A DNA stretch of 53,205 nt from Clostridia bacterium (GCA_025210555.1 JAOARL010000030.1:1-53205); one strand, 5' to 3'; positions 17,556 to 27,136 are shown, counted from the stretch's first letter. Numbers and translations are program-made. The notes: generated by a model not told the origin, from the sequence alone.

Positions 17556-17575
17556 AAACACCCCTAAGGGTGTTT
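17556..17575 (-). terminator. Terminator of the 712/137-aa gene pair
   Basis: AAACACCC pairs with GGGTGTTT, with a T-run after it on the minus strand. Confidence 0.85.
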
Positions 17576-17580
17576 AAGTT

Positions 17581-17994
17581 TTATTTTTCATATTCACTTG
17601 CTGGTAATTCTTTAGTAAAAGTTCTTACTCCTTTACAAAATAAATCATTTAAAACATCACCTTTAAATGTTATATTTTCTATTGTTCCCAGCTGTACTTT
17701 TTTATATTTTTGCTCTCTAACATAATATTCTAATTCATTATCTTCAAATACTCTTTCAAAAAATTCTACTTCATCTGTTAATTTTTTATCAACATTACCA
17801 GTTAAAATACTTTGAAATCTATCTCCTAATATTACATTAGTTTCACCTTCATTAACTGCTGCCGTTACATAATCAAGCATACCTATACTTTGTTTTCCAA
17901 ATCCACTAAAAGTATAACTCACTCCATCTGCAACAATATTTATTTCAGCACCCTTTTCTTCATAATCTACTTCATCAAATAACTTATCACTCAT
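17581..17994 (-). CDS. Conserved-looking hypothetical protein, 137 aa
   Basis: I do not recognise this protein. It is acidic, without signal or membrane segment. It opens with an EINIVADGVSYTFSGFG beta-rich segment, then an alpha-rich part. It starts 20 bases after the 712-aa gene, with SD AAAAGGAG, and ends at a terminator, so the two genes form a unit. A partner or chaperone role for the 712-aa protein is only a guess from context. Confidence 0.65.
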   Translation of the reverse strand: MSDKLFDEVDYEEKGAEINIVADGVSYTFSGFGKQSIGMLDYVTAAVNEGETNVILGDRFQSILTGNVDKKLTDEVEFFERVFEDNELEYYVREQKYKKVQLGTIENITFKGDVLNDLFCKGVRTFTKELPASEYEK

Positions 17995-18013
17995 CTTGTC
18001 TCCTTTTAATGTC

Positions 18014-20152
18014 TTATTCTGCTTCTTCTTCTCCTATTGTTTCTTCTACTGAAAAACTTTCAATTTTCCCAACTACATCTCCAACAACCTTTACACTAGT
18101 TATATCTAAAAATCTTGCTCTCTCTTCTTCTCCATCTTTAAAATAACTATATTTTAATATACCTTTTATATATTCATCATTTAGTCTTTCTTCTAATAGT
18201 TTGTTTTTTTCTTCAGTGCTTATATCCTCTTTGATTCTTAATATATCATCAATTTTATCTTTACTAAAATTAGTAACCTCTGCACTCAACATTCCTTCTA
18301 ATTGCTTAGTTTCATTACCTTCTTCTTGTATTTCAATTTTAGCACCTATTACACTTCTATCTCTTTTACTTGAGTTAAACTGTTTGCTAATATCGCTAGT
18401 GTCAACATATATAACACTTTTATATTCTTTCAAATCATAAAAACTTATGACTTTGTTGTGGTTATTAACTATTATTTTAGGTTCTTCATTTTTTATTTTC
18501 TCAACTTTTTCCTCAATCTTTTGAACATCTTCTACAACTGTAATTTCTGTATCAAAAGCATTTTCATTTTCACTAGTAACTTCTTCAGCTTTTACTGTTG
18601 TTTCTTTATTTTTTCTTCCAAATAATGAAATTACTCCACTTATTGCTTGCTTTACAGCACTCTTTTCTGTTTTTACTTCATTTGATTCATTATTAACTGT
18701 ATCTTCAGCATTTTCTGCTTGATTATCTTCTTCAATTAATTTAAGCTTTTCTAAAGCACCTATCCCTTTATCTAAAATACTCTTCTTAACTTTAGGCTCA
18801 TTTATAACTTCTGGCATATCATTTTTCATAGCAAGCTGACTCTCAATCAACTTTCTTCTGCTATGAACTAACATTGGAATCAGGACTTCTTTTCTAAAGT
18901 TCATGAAAGCTCCATTTAATTGTTCTTTATAATTAAGCGCCCCACTAAAAATAGGCGTGATTTTTGAACTGCTCTCAACTTTAATTTTTCTAAATACTGA
19001 TTCAGGAATTTTTAGATTTTCATCAAAAACAGAACTGTATTTATATTCTTCTTTTTCTATATTTTTCTTTTCAGGCTCATTATTAGCTTCTTCAACCTGA
19101 ACTTCTTCTAATGCCTCATCACTATTTTCAACTACCGCAACATTAGCTTCTTCAACTAATTCATCCTCAGCATTTATTCGCTTTTCAGTAACTTCTGTAT
19201 CAACTACTGCTTCCGTTTCCGCTTCCTCTAAAGAAACTGGCTCGCTTTCTAATTTACTCTCTACATTTTCTTCAATAGTTTGTTTAATTTCTTCTTTATC
19301 AGGTTCTGCTAATTCAATATCTCCAAATATCCCTATAATAAGATCTTTGGCTTTTTTAGTTGCAATTGCAATAAGATTAGCCTTTGCTTCTTTTGCTATA
19401 TCTTCTTTTACTTTCGCTTCTTTAACATCTAAATTAGCTTTTGCTTCTTCTGAAATATTTTTAACCCAATTAATTTTTTCGTCCATTTTAATTTGCTTTG
19501 GCTCTTCTTTTGAATATTCTTTCATAACTTCAATGTTACGCTCAAAGTTATTAAAATCTGGCTTAGCATCCATAGTATAATAACTAAAAGATTCTTCCAT
19601 CATTCTTTCCTCTTGAGTTTTTAACTCATTAGTTAAGACCTCTAAATTTTCTTCTAAAACTACTGCTCTAGCTTTTAATTCTTCTAAAACTTTTTTAGCA
19701 GAATCAGTTCTTGAATTAGCCATCATCTCAATATCTGACCAATAATCATCTAACTCACTTTTATTCACTTCAATTTTGCTCAATAACTCTCCTCTTAACT
19801 CTAAATCAGACTCAAATAAATACTCTTCCTGAATACCTTTTGAATAAAACTCTTCCTTAAAAGTTTTAAATCCGTCTTCTAATTGATCAAGACCCTCTTC
19901 TGTAAAAGGATTTTTCACAACTGTTTCTCTTGATTTAAACCTTTCCACTAATCTCTCTGTCCTTTTGACATTAGCTATTCTTTTCTCTTCAATACGTTTA
20001 AGTTCTTTAGATTCTACTTGAGCTTTTTCTATTACAGAATCTAACTTTTCAAGTTCCTCAACTTTTTTTAGTTCTTCAAGCCTTTTCCTATCTTTTAGCA
20101 TTCTTTCTAAAATTTGTTCTTCTTCACTTTTAGGTCCGTTATTTCTAGACAT
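18014..20152 (-). CDS. Large Glu/Lys-rich coiled-coil protein, 712 aa
   Basis: Unrecognised. The first 280 residues are almost continuous charged helix (EEQILERMLKDRKRLEELKK). Residues about 280-370 are low-complexity acidic linker, and two further acidic linkers lie at about 465-500 and 530-560. The final 150 residues (from NHNKVISFYDLKEYKSVIYV) look folded and beta-containing. No signal peptide, membrane segment or catalytic motif. SD GGAGGTGG is excellent. It shares a transcription unit with the 137-aa gene. It could be a cytoskeletal or spore-associated scaffold, but nothing proves this. Confidence 0.65.
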   Translation of the reverse strand: MSRNNGPKSEEEQILERMLKDRKRLEELKKVEELEKLDSVIEKAQVESKELKRIEEKRIANVKRTERLVERFKSRETVVKNPFTEEGLDQLEDGFKTFKEEFYSKGIQEEYLFESDLELRGELLSKIEVNKSELDDYWSDIEMMANSRTDSAKKVLEELKARAVVLEENLEVLTNELKTQEERMMEESFSYYTMDAKPDFNNFERNIEVMKEYSKEEPKQIKMDEKINWVKNISEEAKANLDVKEAKVKEDIAKEAKANLIAIATKKAKDLIIGIFGDIELAEPDKEEIKQTIEENVESKLESEPVSLEEAETEAVVDTEVTEKRINAEDELVEEANVAVVENSDEALEEVQVEEANNEPEKKNIEKEEYKYSSVFDENLKIPESVFRKIKVESSSKITPIFSGALNYKEQLNGAFMNFRKEVLIPMLVHSRRKLIESQLAMKNDMPEVINEPKVKKSILDKGIGALEKLKLIEEDNQAENAEDTVNNESNEVKTEKSAVKQAISGVISLFGRKNKETTVKAEEVTSENENAFDTEITVVEDVQKIEEKVEKIKNEEPKIIVNNHNKVISFYDLKEYKSVIYVDTSDISKQFNSSKRDRSVIGAKIEIQEEGNETKQLEGMLSAEVTNFSKDKIDDILRIKEDISTEEKNKLLEERLNDEYIKGILKYSYFKDGEEERARFLDITSVKVVGDVVGKIESFSVEETIGEEEAE

Positions 20153-20211
20153 GTTACCACCTCCAGATTTTTATATAATTAAACCCATGATATCATTCTT
20201 TCAGTTTATTG

Positions 20212-21483
20212 TCAATTTTCTGATAATTTTATTTTCTTCATATATTCTTTTGACGCTTGTTCAAATTTATTGTTACCATAATCATAATATATACTTCCCT
20301 CTATTTCATCTGGTAGATACTGCTGATCAATATAATTATTTGGATATGCATGTGGATATTTATATTCATTACCATTTCCAAGTTTCTTAGCTCCACCATA
20401 ATGTCCATCTTTTAAATGTTTTGGTATATCTCCTATTTCAGCAATGTCTATTTGATGTAATGCTGCATCTAATGCAGTATAAGCACTATTAGATTTAGGT
20501 GATGTAGCTAAAAGTATTGTAGCTTGTGCAAGTGGTATCCTAGCTTCTGGAAATCCGAGTTCCTTTGCTGCATCTGTACAGCTCTTAACTATGCTTATAG
20601 CACTTGGATATGCTAATCCTATATCTTCTGATGCTATAACTAAAAGCCTTCTACATATACTTATAAGGTCTCCTGCTTTAACAAGTCTTGCAAGATAATG
20701 AATAGCTGCATTAGCATCAGACCCTCTTATAGACTTTTGAAATGCTGAAAGAATATTGTAGTATTCATCTCCAAACATATCAAAACTCATCTTTTTGCTA
20801 TTAAGTATCTCTTCCAATCCTTCTAATTTTATATTTATATTTCCATCTTTATCATGTTTTGTTAAATTTATGACAAGTTCTAATAAATTTATAGAATATC
20901 TTACATCCCCATCTGATAACTTACTTATTTTCTCTAGAACCTCAGCTTCTATGCTAAATTCTACTGGCTTATAATCTTCTTTAAGATCACTTCCAATTCT
21001 ATTAAGCCCTCTAAGTATTTCTTCACTGCTCACTTTATAAAATTCAAAAACTGTACTTCTGCTTAGTATGGCTTTATATACATAATGATAAGGATTCTCA
21101 GTAGTACTTGCTATAAGCGTAATCTTACCATTTTCTGTAAACTCTAATAGTGATTGTTGCTGCTTCTTATTAAAATTTTGTATCTCATCTAAATAAAGCA
21201 AAACTCCATCTTTAGTAAGTAACGTATCTAAACCTGCTATTATTTCTTTTATATCTTTAACAGATGCTGTTGTAGCATTTAATTTGTACAATGTTTTATT
21301 TGTCTTATCTGCAATAATATTCGCAACAGTCGTCTTACCTACTCCAGGCGGTCCATAGAATATCATATTTGGGATATTTCCTGTCTCAAGTACCTTGTTT
21401 ATTATTTTACCTTCTCCTACTATGTGATTTTGACCTATTACATCACCAATACTCTTAGGTCTTATTTTATCTGCTAATGGCAT
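20212..21483 (-). CDS. rarA: Replication-associated recombination protein A (RarA/MgsA)
   Basis: AAA+ clamp-loader-like ATPase acting at stalled forks. It has the RarA N-terminus PLADKIRPKSIGDVIGQ, Walker A YGPPGVGKTTVA (about 45), Walker B YLDEIQNFNKKQQQ (about 101), sensor 1 STTENPYH, and the C-terminal tetramerisation domain (GSDANAAIHYLARL; EDIGLAYP). Start is ATG 21483: AGGAGG lies between it and an upstream in-frame ATG. It begins one base after the stop of the M16C peptidase gene. Confidence 0.95.
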   Translation of the reverse strand: MPLADKIRPKSIGDVIGQNHIVGEGKIINKVLETGNIPNMIFYGPPGVGKTTVANIIADKTNKTLYKLNATTASVKDIKEIIAGLDTLLTKDGVLLYLDEIQNFNKKQQQSLLEFTENGKITLIASTTENPYHYVYKAILSRSTVFEFYKVSSEEILRGLNRIGSDLKEDYKPVEFSIEAEVLEKISKLSDGDVRYSINLLELVINLTKHDKDGNINIKLEGLEEILNSKKMSFDMFGDEYYNILSAFQKSIRGSDANAAIHYLARLVKAGDLISICRRLLVIASEDIGLAYPSAISIVKSCTDAAKELGFPEARIPLAQATILLATSPKSNSAYTALDAALHQIDIAEIGDIPKHLKDGHYGGAKKLGNGNEYKYPHAYPNNYIDQQYLPDEIEGSIYYDYGNNKFEQASKEYMKKIKLSEN

Positions 21484-21484
21484 A

Positions 21485-24295
21485 TTATCCCTCCTCATAT
21501 AATATTTTTTCTTTGTCTGATATAACTCTAAACAAATCTTTATTATCCATTAATATATTTTCATTACCGTATGAACAATAATATTTTTCATCTATTATTT
21601 CTAAAATTTCATCTAAATAATCATAAAACCCTTCTATAGTTGTCTCTTCATAGCTTTTCAAAACACCTTCTCTAAATTCTTTGTCCACACCATCAAAATA
21701 TCCATTCATCGTATTGTCTATTTCATCAAGCTTATATTTAAATGGATAAACTTCCATCTTACTAACATACCTCATATACTCTCTTAACTCTTCATTTAAT
21801 ACATCTTTAGATTTTATATTTATAATAAATGCCTTCAATTTGCTAGTAATATCTTTTATATCTGGCAAATCTCCAATACACATGTAAAATATTTTTGTTG
21901 AAAAGCATCTCATATCTACACCATAGGCTCCAAGTTCTGCTCTACAAAAATTATAAAAAAACATATTGTATAAGTAGCTATTATATACTCTATATGTAGG
22001 TTTATACCTTTTAAATTTACCTGTCATTTCGAATGTAACTGTTCTTATAGAGGTAACTATCCCTTCCCTGGATCCATAAGGAATATAATCCATCCTATTA
22101 GTTGCTTTATCTTCACAAAGTTTGTTTTCTATACTCTTTAAATATTTTCTCATGTTATCATTAAAAACCTCTTTATAATTTTCTTTTCTTCCTATATATT
22201 TGAAAACCAAATTTTCTTTTCTTATAACTTCATTTAAATTTTTATTTAATAATTCTAAGATTTCTTTTGTTTTAAGTTTTAACATTCCTTCATACATTTT
22301 CAGTATTTCTTCATCTCTTCTTGCTAAAAACACTTCAGTTTCATGATAGTATTTTAAACTTCTCGCTGATTTTTTATCTAATAGCCTGTTTTCTTTAATA
22401 ACTTTTTTCAATTCCTTGTATTCATCATTTATTTTCTTTCTAACAGTTTTTCCATTTTTAAATTTAATATTTCCATTTAGAAAATCTAAAACCTCATATA
22501 TGTAGCTTATACATCTTTTACTTGTTCTAAAATTTATATTATAGTTAGTAACTAAATTTTTACCATCTACACAGAAAATTGTTTTAACATAATGTTTTAA
22601 ATTTAACTTTTTAATTTTTTTCTTAAGATCTTCACTACAATCAATTTCTTTATATAATAAGTCTAATAATTTCATCATGAAATATTTAGATATATCATTT
22701 GAATCAAAATTGTATACTAGCTTTATAATAATATTAGAATCATAATAATCAGAATACAAAACAGTTACTCCGTCAATTTTTCTTTTTTCAATATCATTTA
22801 CTTCAAAATCATTTAAAGAGCTCTTAGTATCTAATTTTATTTTTTTGTTATATTGTAATTCATTCCATTTCAGGTATTCGGCTGCTTCACCTTTGATTTT
22901 TGCTTTTTCATCATCTGAAAGTCTATCTTTATATTTTTCAATTTTATTTTCTAATTTTTTTTCAATATCTTTAACATATTTTAATTTAGGAACTTGTACA
23001 ACTATAGAGTAATCTTCAATATCTAATATGCTATCTAAATAATCTTTTACAACATCTATATTTTCCCTATTTATTTTCTCAATATTTTTATAAAATCCGG
23101 CTAAATCTTCTATTCCTTTCCCAAAATTTAACAGGTGCTCAATTTCTGAAGCAATAAACTCATTAAGTTCATTGTTTACTTTGTGCATCTTAGTATGTGC
23201 CTTTTTAATCAAAATTATTTCTTCTTTTAATTTAGTTTTACTCCATTTGTGATTAATAAGTTTTTCTTTAATTTCTTTTAACACTTCATCTGGATCATCA
23301 CTTTTAGAAACCTCTAAAGATATATTAAAGTTTAAGTTATCGTTTATACAATAATCGAACTTCAATAATTCATCTCTTATTTTTATATTTTTTGAGTTTA
23401 AATATTCAGTTATTAAATACATATAGGCAAAATCTTCATAATTAAAGTTTTGCTTAAAATAATTTATCTTTATATTCTTTTTATTTTTTATTATTTTATC
23501 AACGCTTACTTTTAATTCTACTATCTTGTTTTTATTTTTATTAACATAACCTTTTCTTAAATCAATATCTTGATACTTAAATTCATCATAATATTCTTCA
23601 AGTACATTCAAAAAACTATTTATATTTATATCCCCTGATAAGTATATTGTTGAATTACTTGGAAGATAATATTTTTTATAATAGTCTATAGTCTCCTCAT
23701 ATTTTAAATTTATAATTGCTTCTGGAACACCTCCTGAAACAAGCACATCGCCCTCACTTCTATTGATGGCCTTATTATGTTTCATTATTTCATGTGATTG
23801 TCTTTTCATTTCATTAAATACTGTTCCATTTATTAAAAGTTTTTCAGATTCTTCGTCATAATCAAACCTAATTCCTTCCCTCAAAAAAATATTTTTGTCG
23901 CTTAAAAAACTCGGTTTATATATACAGTCTATCAATACTTTAAAATTAAGTAGCATGTCACTTTCAAAAATGCTATCAAAATAATACTTAGTGCTTTTTT
24001 TGTCTGTAACAGCATTATGACCCCTTGAATACGTTTTTCCATTTAATATTGAAAATATAGCTGTGCTAGGGTATTTTTCACTTCCATCTAATACCATATG
24101 TTCAATAACATGTGTTATTCCTTTATCATTGATAGGTGGTGTATTAAAAGCTATTTCGGTAAACATTATTTTATGATTTGTTTTAATCCAAAAAATCTTT
24201 GCTTTTGTTTCAATGTGCTCAATTTCAAAAATTGTAGCATTATACCTATCATATTTAACTTTTTTAGCTATCCTAAATTTATTATTTATTTTCAT
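21485..24295 (-). CDS. M16C family zinc metallopeptidase
   Basis: 936-aa insulinase-family peptidase of the presequence-protease type, which degrades unfolded peptides inside a closed two-half chamber. The inverted zinc motif is HVIEHMVLDGSEKYP at about 62-76, and the third ligand lies in VFNEMKRQ near 160. The M16C-associated linker and an inactive C-terminal half follow (RPTYRVYNS-type region at about 760). It overlaps tcdA by 14 bases and abuts rarA. The start has only a weak SD, consistent with translational coupling. No signal peptide, so cytoplasmic. Confidence 0.88.
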   Translation of the reverse strand: MKINNKFRIAKKVKYDRYNATIFEIEHIETKAKIFWIKTNHKIMFTEIAFNTPPINDKGITHVIEHMVLDGSEKYPSTAIFSILNGKTYSRGHNAVTDKKSTKYYFDSIFESDMLLNFKVLIDCIYKPSFLSDKNIFLREGIRFDYDEESEKLLINGTVFNEMKRQSHEIMKHNKAINRSEGDVLVSGGVPEAIINLKYEETIDYYKKYYLPSNSTIYLSGDININSFLNVLEEYYDEFKYQDIDLRKGYVNKNKNKIVELKVSVDKIIKNKKNIKINYFKQNFNYEDFAYMYLITEYLNSKNIKIRDELLKFDYCINDNLNFNISLEVSKSDDPDEVLKEIKEKLINHKWSKTKLKEEIILIKKAHTKMHKVNNELNEFIASEIEHLLNFGKGIEDLAGFYKNIEKINRENIDVVKDYLDSILDIEDYSIVVQVPKLKYVKDIEKKLENKIEKYKDRLSDDEKAKIKGEAAEYLKWNELQYNKKIKLDTKSSLNDFEVNDIEKRKIDGVTVLYSDYYDSNIIIKLVYNFDSNDISKYFMMKLLDLLYKEIDCSEDLKKKIKKLNLKHYVKTIFCVDGKNLVTNYNINFRTSKRCISYIYEVLDFLNGNIKFKNGKTVRKKINDEYKELKKVIKENRLLDKKSARSLKYYHETEVFLARRDEEILKMYEGMLKLKTKEILELLNKNLNEVIRKENLVFKYIGRKENYKEVFNDNMRKYLKSIENKLCEDKATNRMDYIPYGSREGIVTSIRTVTFEMTGKFKRYKPTYRVYNSYLYNMFFYNFCRAELGAYGVDMRCFSTKIFYMCIGDLPDIKDITSKLKAFIINIKSKDVLNEELREYMRYVSKMEVYPFKYKLDEIDNTMNGYFDGVDKEFREGVLKSYEETTIEGFYDYLDEILEIIDEKYYCSYGNENILMDNKDLFRVISDKEKILYEEG

Positions 24296-24968
24296 ACTTA
24301 ATCAGATCCTTAACAACCTCAGATGCTATTATAAGTCCCGCAACTGAAGGCACAAAAGAAATGCTTCCCGGTGTACTTGAACCAGTTTTTACAGGTTTTT
24401 CTTTTGAATATAAAACCTTTAGTTTTCTTATTCCTCTATTTTTAAGCTCTTTTCTCATAACCTTAGCTAATGGACACATCTCTGTTTTGTATATATCCGA
24501 AATTTCAAACATTGTAGGATTCATTTTATTACCTGTTCCAAGAGATGTTATTAATGGCACCTTTTTATTTTGAGCCCTCATTACAATTTCAATTTTAGCT
24601 GTCACTGTATCTAATGAATCAACTACATAATCAACATCATCCGTTATTATTTCTTCACTATCCTGCAAAAAGAAAACCTTCTTAACTTCAACATCCGCAT
24701 CTTTATTTATAGATAATATTCTTTCCTTCATAACGTCTACTTTATTTTTTCCTATAGTATTATTTGTTGCATGTATTTGTCTATTAAGATTAGTTTCATC
24801 AATAGTATCATTATCAACTAGTACAAATTTCCCAATTCCAGCTCTAACTAGCCCTTCAACTACAAATCCACCAACTCCACCTATTCCAAATATTACTACT
24901 TTACTATTTTTTAATATATTTAATTTTTCTTCTCCTATTATCATTTCTGTTCTTTGAAATATATTCAT
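24282..24968 (-). CDS. tcdA: tRNA threonylcarbamoyladenosine dehydratase (TcdA/CsdL)
   Basis: 228-aa ThiF/E1-like enzyme that cyclises t6A at position 37 of tRNAs reading ANN codons. It has a nucleotide-binding loop FGIGGVGGFVVEGLVRAGIG (about 28-47), VDNDTIDETNLNRQ (about 52-65), and the C-terminal SSTPGSISFVPSVAG (about 196-210) typical of TcdA. It has a good SD (AAGGAGTG) and is first of the tcdA-M16C-rarA unit. Confidence 0.93.
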   Translation of the reverse strand: MNIFQRTEMIIGEEKLNILKNSKVVIFGIGGVGGFVVEGLVRAGIGKFVLVDNDTIDETNLNRQIHATNNTIGKNKVDVMKERILSINKDADVEVKKVFFLQDSEEIITDDVDYVVDSLDTVTAKIEIVMRAQNKKVPLITSLGTGNKMNPTMFEISDIYKTEMCPLAKVMRKELKNRGIRKLKVLYSKEKPVKTGSSTPGSISFVPSVAGLIIASEVVKDLIKYENK

Positions 24969-25020
24969 ATCAACACTCCTTATTCATAATTGCTATTATT
25001 TTAACATTTTTACCATCTAA

Positions 25021-25043
25021 AAAGAAAGGCATAGCCTTTCTTT
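25021..25043 (-). terminator. Terminator of the MerR-family gene
   Basis: AAAGAAAGGC/GCCTTTCTTT stem with a three-base loop, followed by TTTTT on the minus strand, overlapping the stop codon. Confidence 0.85.
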
Positions 25044-26211
25044 AATTTGCAACTATATTAATTTCAAAAAGATCTTTTGATATTTCTTTTCTCTCTCCTA
25101 AATAGAAATTTATAGATTTATTATTATCCTGCTTTATATAACTCTCTAATTCATCTATTATATCTAATTCATTTATTATAAAAGTTATACTCTCACCATC
25201 AATATTTATATTATCAAGTATTGCATATAACATTAATAAATTTTCATCTTTTTCACCGTTAACATATAACGCTGTTTTTTTCATTCTAAGCATTTTAGGA
25301 TGAAATAACTGTTGTATTTTTGCTTTATACATTCTTTTACCATCTTTTTCAATTTTGTCAAAAGGAATTTCATAACATTCTTTTTTCAAAATCTCTAGCT
25401 TAGTTTTAACTTCTTCTCTAACTTTTAAATATTCTCCATTATCTATATCTAAAATATGCATCTCTTCATTAAGTCCTTTAATCCACTCATTAAACAATTC
25501 TATCGTATTATTTTCTTCTAAAACTAATAAAATATCTTTTATATTTTTCCTTTTTGCATTTTTTAGCGTTATAATAAGTATCATTTCTAATAGTCTTCTA
25601 GAATATTTCTCACAAAATTGTAGTTTTTCAACTAACTTTGTCACATTGCTTGCCCCATAAATAAGGTGAATTACTGCATTAAGGTCAAAGTCATTCCCTA
25701 TCTGTTTTACATCATACCCGTTATCTTCTAGTATATTTTGTTTTTGCTGTTTTTCATCATCATTAAAATTAACTAATACTAATGAATTATTCATATTTTC
25801 CTTTAACTCCATTTCAAAATATTTATTTCTTTTATTTTTATCTTCACTCATAACAATCATATTATTCATTTTAAATTCACCACTCTTCTTCAAACTTAGT
25901 ATTCTTTCTAATTTATTTTTCACTTGCTCATCTTTATAAATTTTTTGATTAATCATATTTATTTTTATAGAAAGTTCTTTTTTCAGTTCATCTAAAGAAA
26001 AATCTTGGTATTTTTTTATTTCTTTTAATGTAAAACCGTACGATTTTAGTTCTAGTATTCTATTAAGATTAACCTCTTGCTTGCTTGAATAATATCTATA
26101 ACCGGTATTTTCATCGATATATTCTGGTTTTATAAGCTCAAGTTTTTCATAATGTCTCAAAGTTTTTTGAGTTACTCCTATTTTATTCGCGAATTCACCA
26201 ATACTGTACAT
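25042..26211 (-). CDS. MerR family regulator with long unrecognised C-terminal domain
   Basis: 389 aa. Residues 1-105 are a classic MerR DNA-binding domain and dimerisation coil (SIGEFANKIGVTQKTLRHYE, GYRYYSSKQ). The remaining 280 residues are not the GyrI-like, TipAS or metal-Cys effector domain; I see an alternating alpha/beta region containing helices with Lys/Asn-rich segments, no Cys cluster and no membrane segment. The gene is monocistronic with a MerR-type promoter of 19-base spacer and an operator palindrome, so it probably controls itself. No adjacent target gene is evident. Confidence 0.85.
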   Translation of the reverse strand: MYSIGEFANKIGVTQKTLRHYEKLELIKPEYIDENTGYRYYSSKQEVNLNRILELKSYGFTLKEIKKYQDFSLDELKKELSIKINMINQKIYKDEQVKNKLERILSLKKSGEFKMNNMIVMSEDKNKRNKYFEMELKENMNNSLVLVNFNDDEKQQKQNILEDNGYDVKQIGNDFDLNAVIHLIYGASNVTKLVEKLQFCEKYSRRLLEMILIITLKNAKRKNIKDILLVLEENNTIELFNEWIKGLNEEMHILDIDNGEYLKVREEVKTKLEILKKECYEIPFDKIEKDGKRMYKAKIQQLFHPKMLRMKKTALYVNGEKDENLLMLYAILDNINIDGESITFIINELDIIDELESYIKQDNNKSINFYLGERKEISKDLFEINIVAN

Positions 26212-26242
26212 TTTTCCCTCCTACTTAACTTTCTATAAATAT

Positions 26243-26273
26243 ATCCTACACCTTTACCTTAGGTCAAGGTCAA
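26243..26273 (-). promoter_or_regulatory. MerR-type promoter and operator
   Basis: Minus strand: -35 TTGACC (26268-26273) and -10 TAGGAT (26243-26248) are separated by 19 bases, the over-long spacer characteristic of MerR-activated promoters. The spacer is filled by a near-palindrome, ACCTTGACCT and AGGTAAAGGT around one base (26250-26270). It drives the MerR gene itself. Confidence 0.85.
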
Positions 26274-26291
26274 GCGTTTTCAATAAAAAAA

Positions 26292-26310
26292 TTGAGAGCT
26301 ATGCTCTCAA
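26292..26310 (-). terminator. Terminator of the 108-aa gene
   Basis: TTGAGAGC/GCTCTCAA perfect stem with a three-base loop, followed by seven Ts on the minus strand. Confidence 0.85.
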
Positions 26311-26313
26311 CCT

Positions 26314-26640
26314 CTATAAATGCTTTAAAACATCATCTATTGATCTTTCATAACATTCTTGTCCCTTCATCTTTTCATGAAGTTTTTTAAGTTCTTTTTT
26401 GTCATTTCCAGAAAGTTCTACTAAACTACTTAAAGTTTTATAGCACCCTTTGCCGCATTTGATTTTTTCAACTGCCCAATCAATAGATTCTGTCCTATAA
26501 TCCCCTTTTAACTTTTTTTCAAGTAGCTTTTTTACATCTCCCCTTGTCTTAACACCATATTTTTTTCTTAGTAATAAAAGTCCTTTGTCCCGTTCTTGAT
26601 ATACATAACTAAATGCCATATCTTTATAAATTTTTTCCAT
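26314..26640 (-). CDS. Hypothetical protein, 108 aa, basic and helical
   Basis: Unrecognised. It is Lys-rich and mostly helical (GLLLLRKKYGVKTRGDVKKL), with a small cysteine group (KCGKGCYKT near 62 and ECYE near 95). No signal peptide. SD GGGGGAG is excellent. It is flanked by terminators on both sides and is therefore its own unit. The Cys spacing C-x3-C could bind metal, but two further ligands are not obvious. Confidence 0.65.
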   Translation of the reverse strand: MEKIYKDMAFSYVYQERDKGLLLLRKKYGVKTRGDVKKLLEKKLKGDYRTESIDWAVEKIKCGKGCYKTLSSLVELSGNDKKELKKLHEKMKGQECYERSIDDVLKHL

Positions 26641-26669
26641 ATAACTCCCCCTTTTATTATATAAAAAAA

Positions 26670-26696
26670 GATAGTACTAATTGACATAGTACTACC
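26670..26696 (-). terminator. Terminator of ndk
   Basis: GGTAGTACTA pairs with TAGTACTATC (one G-T) and is followed by seven Ts on the minus strand. Confidence 0.85.
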
Positions 26697-26703
26697 CTTA
26701 AAT

Positions 26704-27111
26704 TTAACTTAACTCTGGGAAAAATCTCTTTAATTCAATTTCTGCTGTTTCTTCACTATCAGATCTATGTATAACATTGAATCCTGTATCTAATACATAA
26801 TCTCCTCTGATTGTTCCTGGAACGCACTCATTCCATTGAGTCGGTCCACATAAAATCATCATTGCTTCAATTGCATTTTGACCTTCAACAACCATAGCTA
26901 ATACTGGTCCTGAAGTCATGTTTTCTAAGATTTCTGGATAAAATGGCTTACTTGTTATATGTGCATAATGCTCATTTACAAGTTCTTCAGATAACATCAT
27001 AGTTTTAACATGAGATACTTTAAGCCCTTTTCTCTCAATTCTAGAAATAATATCTCCCATGATGTTTCTTTTAAGTGCTTCTGGTTTTAACATTACGTAA
27101 GTCTTTTCCAT
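26704..27111 (-). CDS. ndk: Nucleoside-diphosphate kinase, variant active site
   Basis: 135-aa NDK fold transferring gamma-phosphate between NTPs and NDPs through a phospho-His. Present: LKPEA (about 8), HYAHITSKPFY (about 48), PGTIRGD (about 101) and catalytic NVIH-SDS (about 112). Two departures from the family are visible. The Arg four residues before G-x-T in the usual R-x-L-x-G-x-T is Met (MILCGPT), and the residue after the catalytic His is Arg rather than Gly (NVIHRSDS). It follows two glycosyltransferase genes by 25 bases and closes their operon. Confidence 0.92.
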   Translation of the reverse strand: MEKTYVMLKPEALKRNIMGDIISRIERKGLKVSHVKTMMLSEELVNEHYAHITSKPFYPEILENMTSGPVLAMVVEGQNAIEAMMILCGPTQWNECVPGTIRGDYVLDTGFNVIHRSDSEETAEIELKRFFPELS

Positions 27112-27136
27112 ATTCTCTCTCCCTTGTTTTGTTTTA

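Noticed and set aside
21483-21498. ATG 21498 as start of rarA
   Set aside because: It is inside the M16C coding end and the SD AGGAGG lies downstream of it, directly before ATG 21483.
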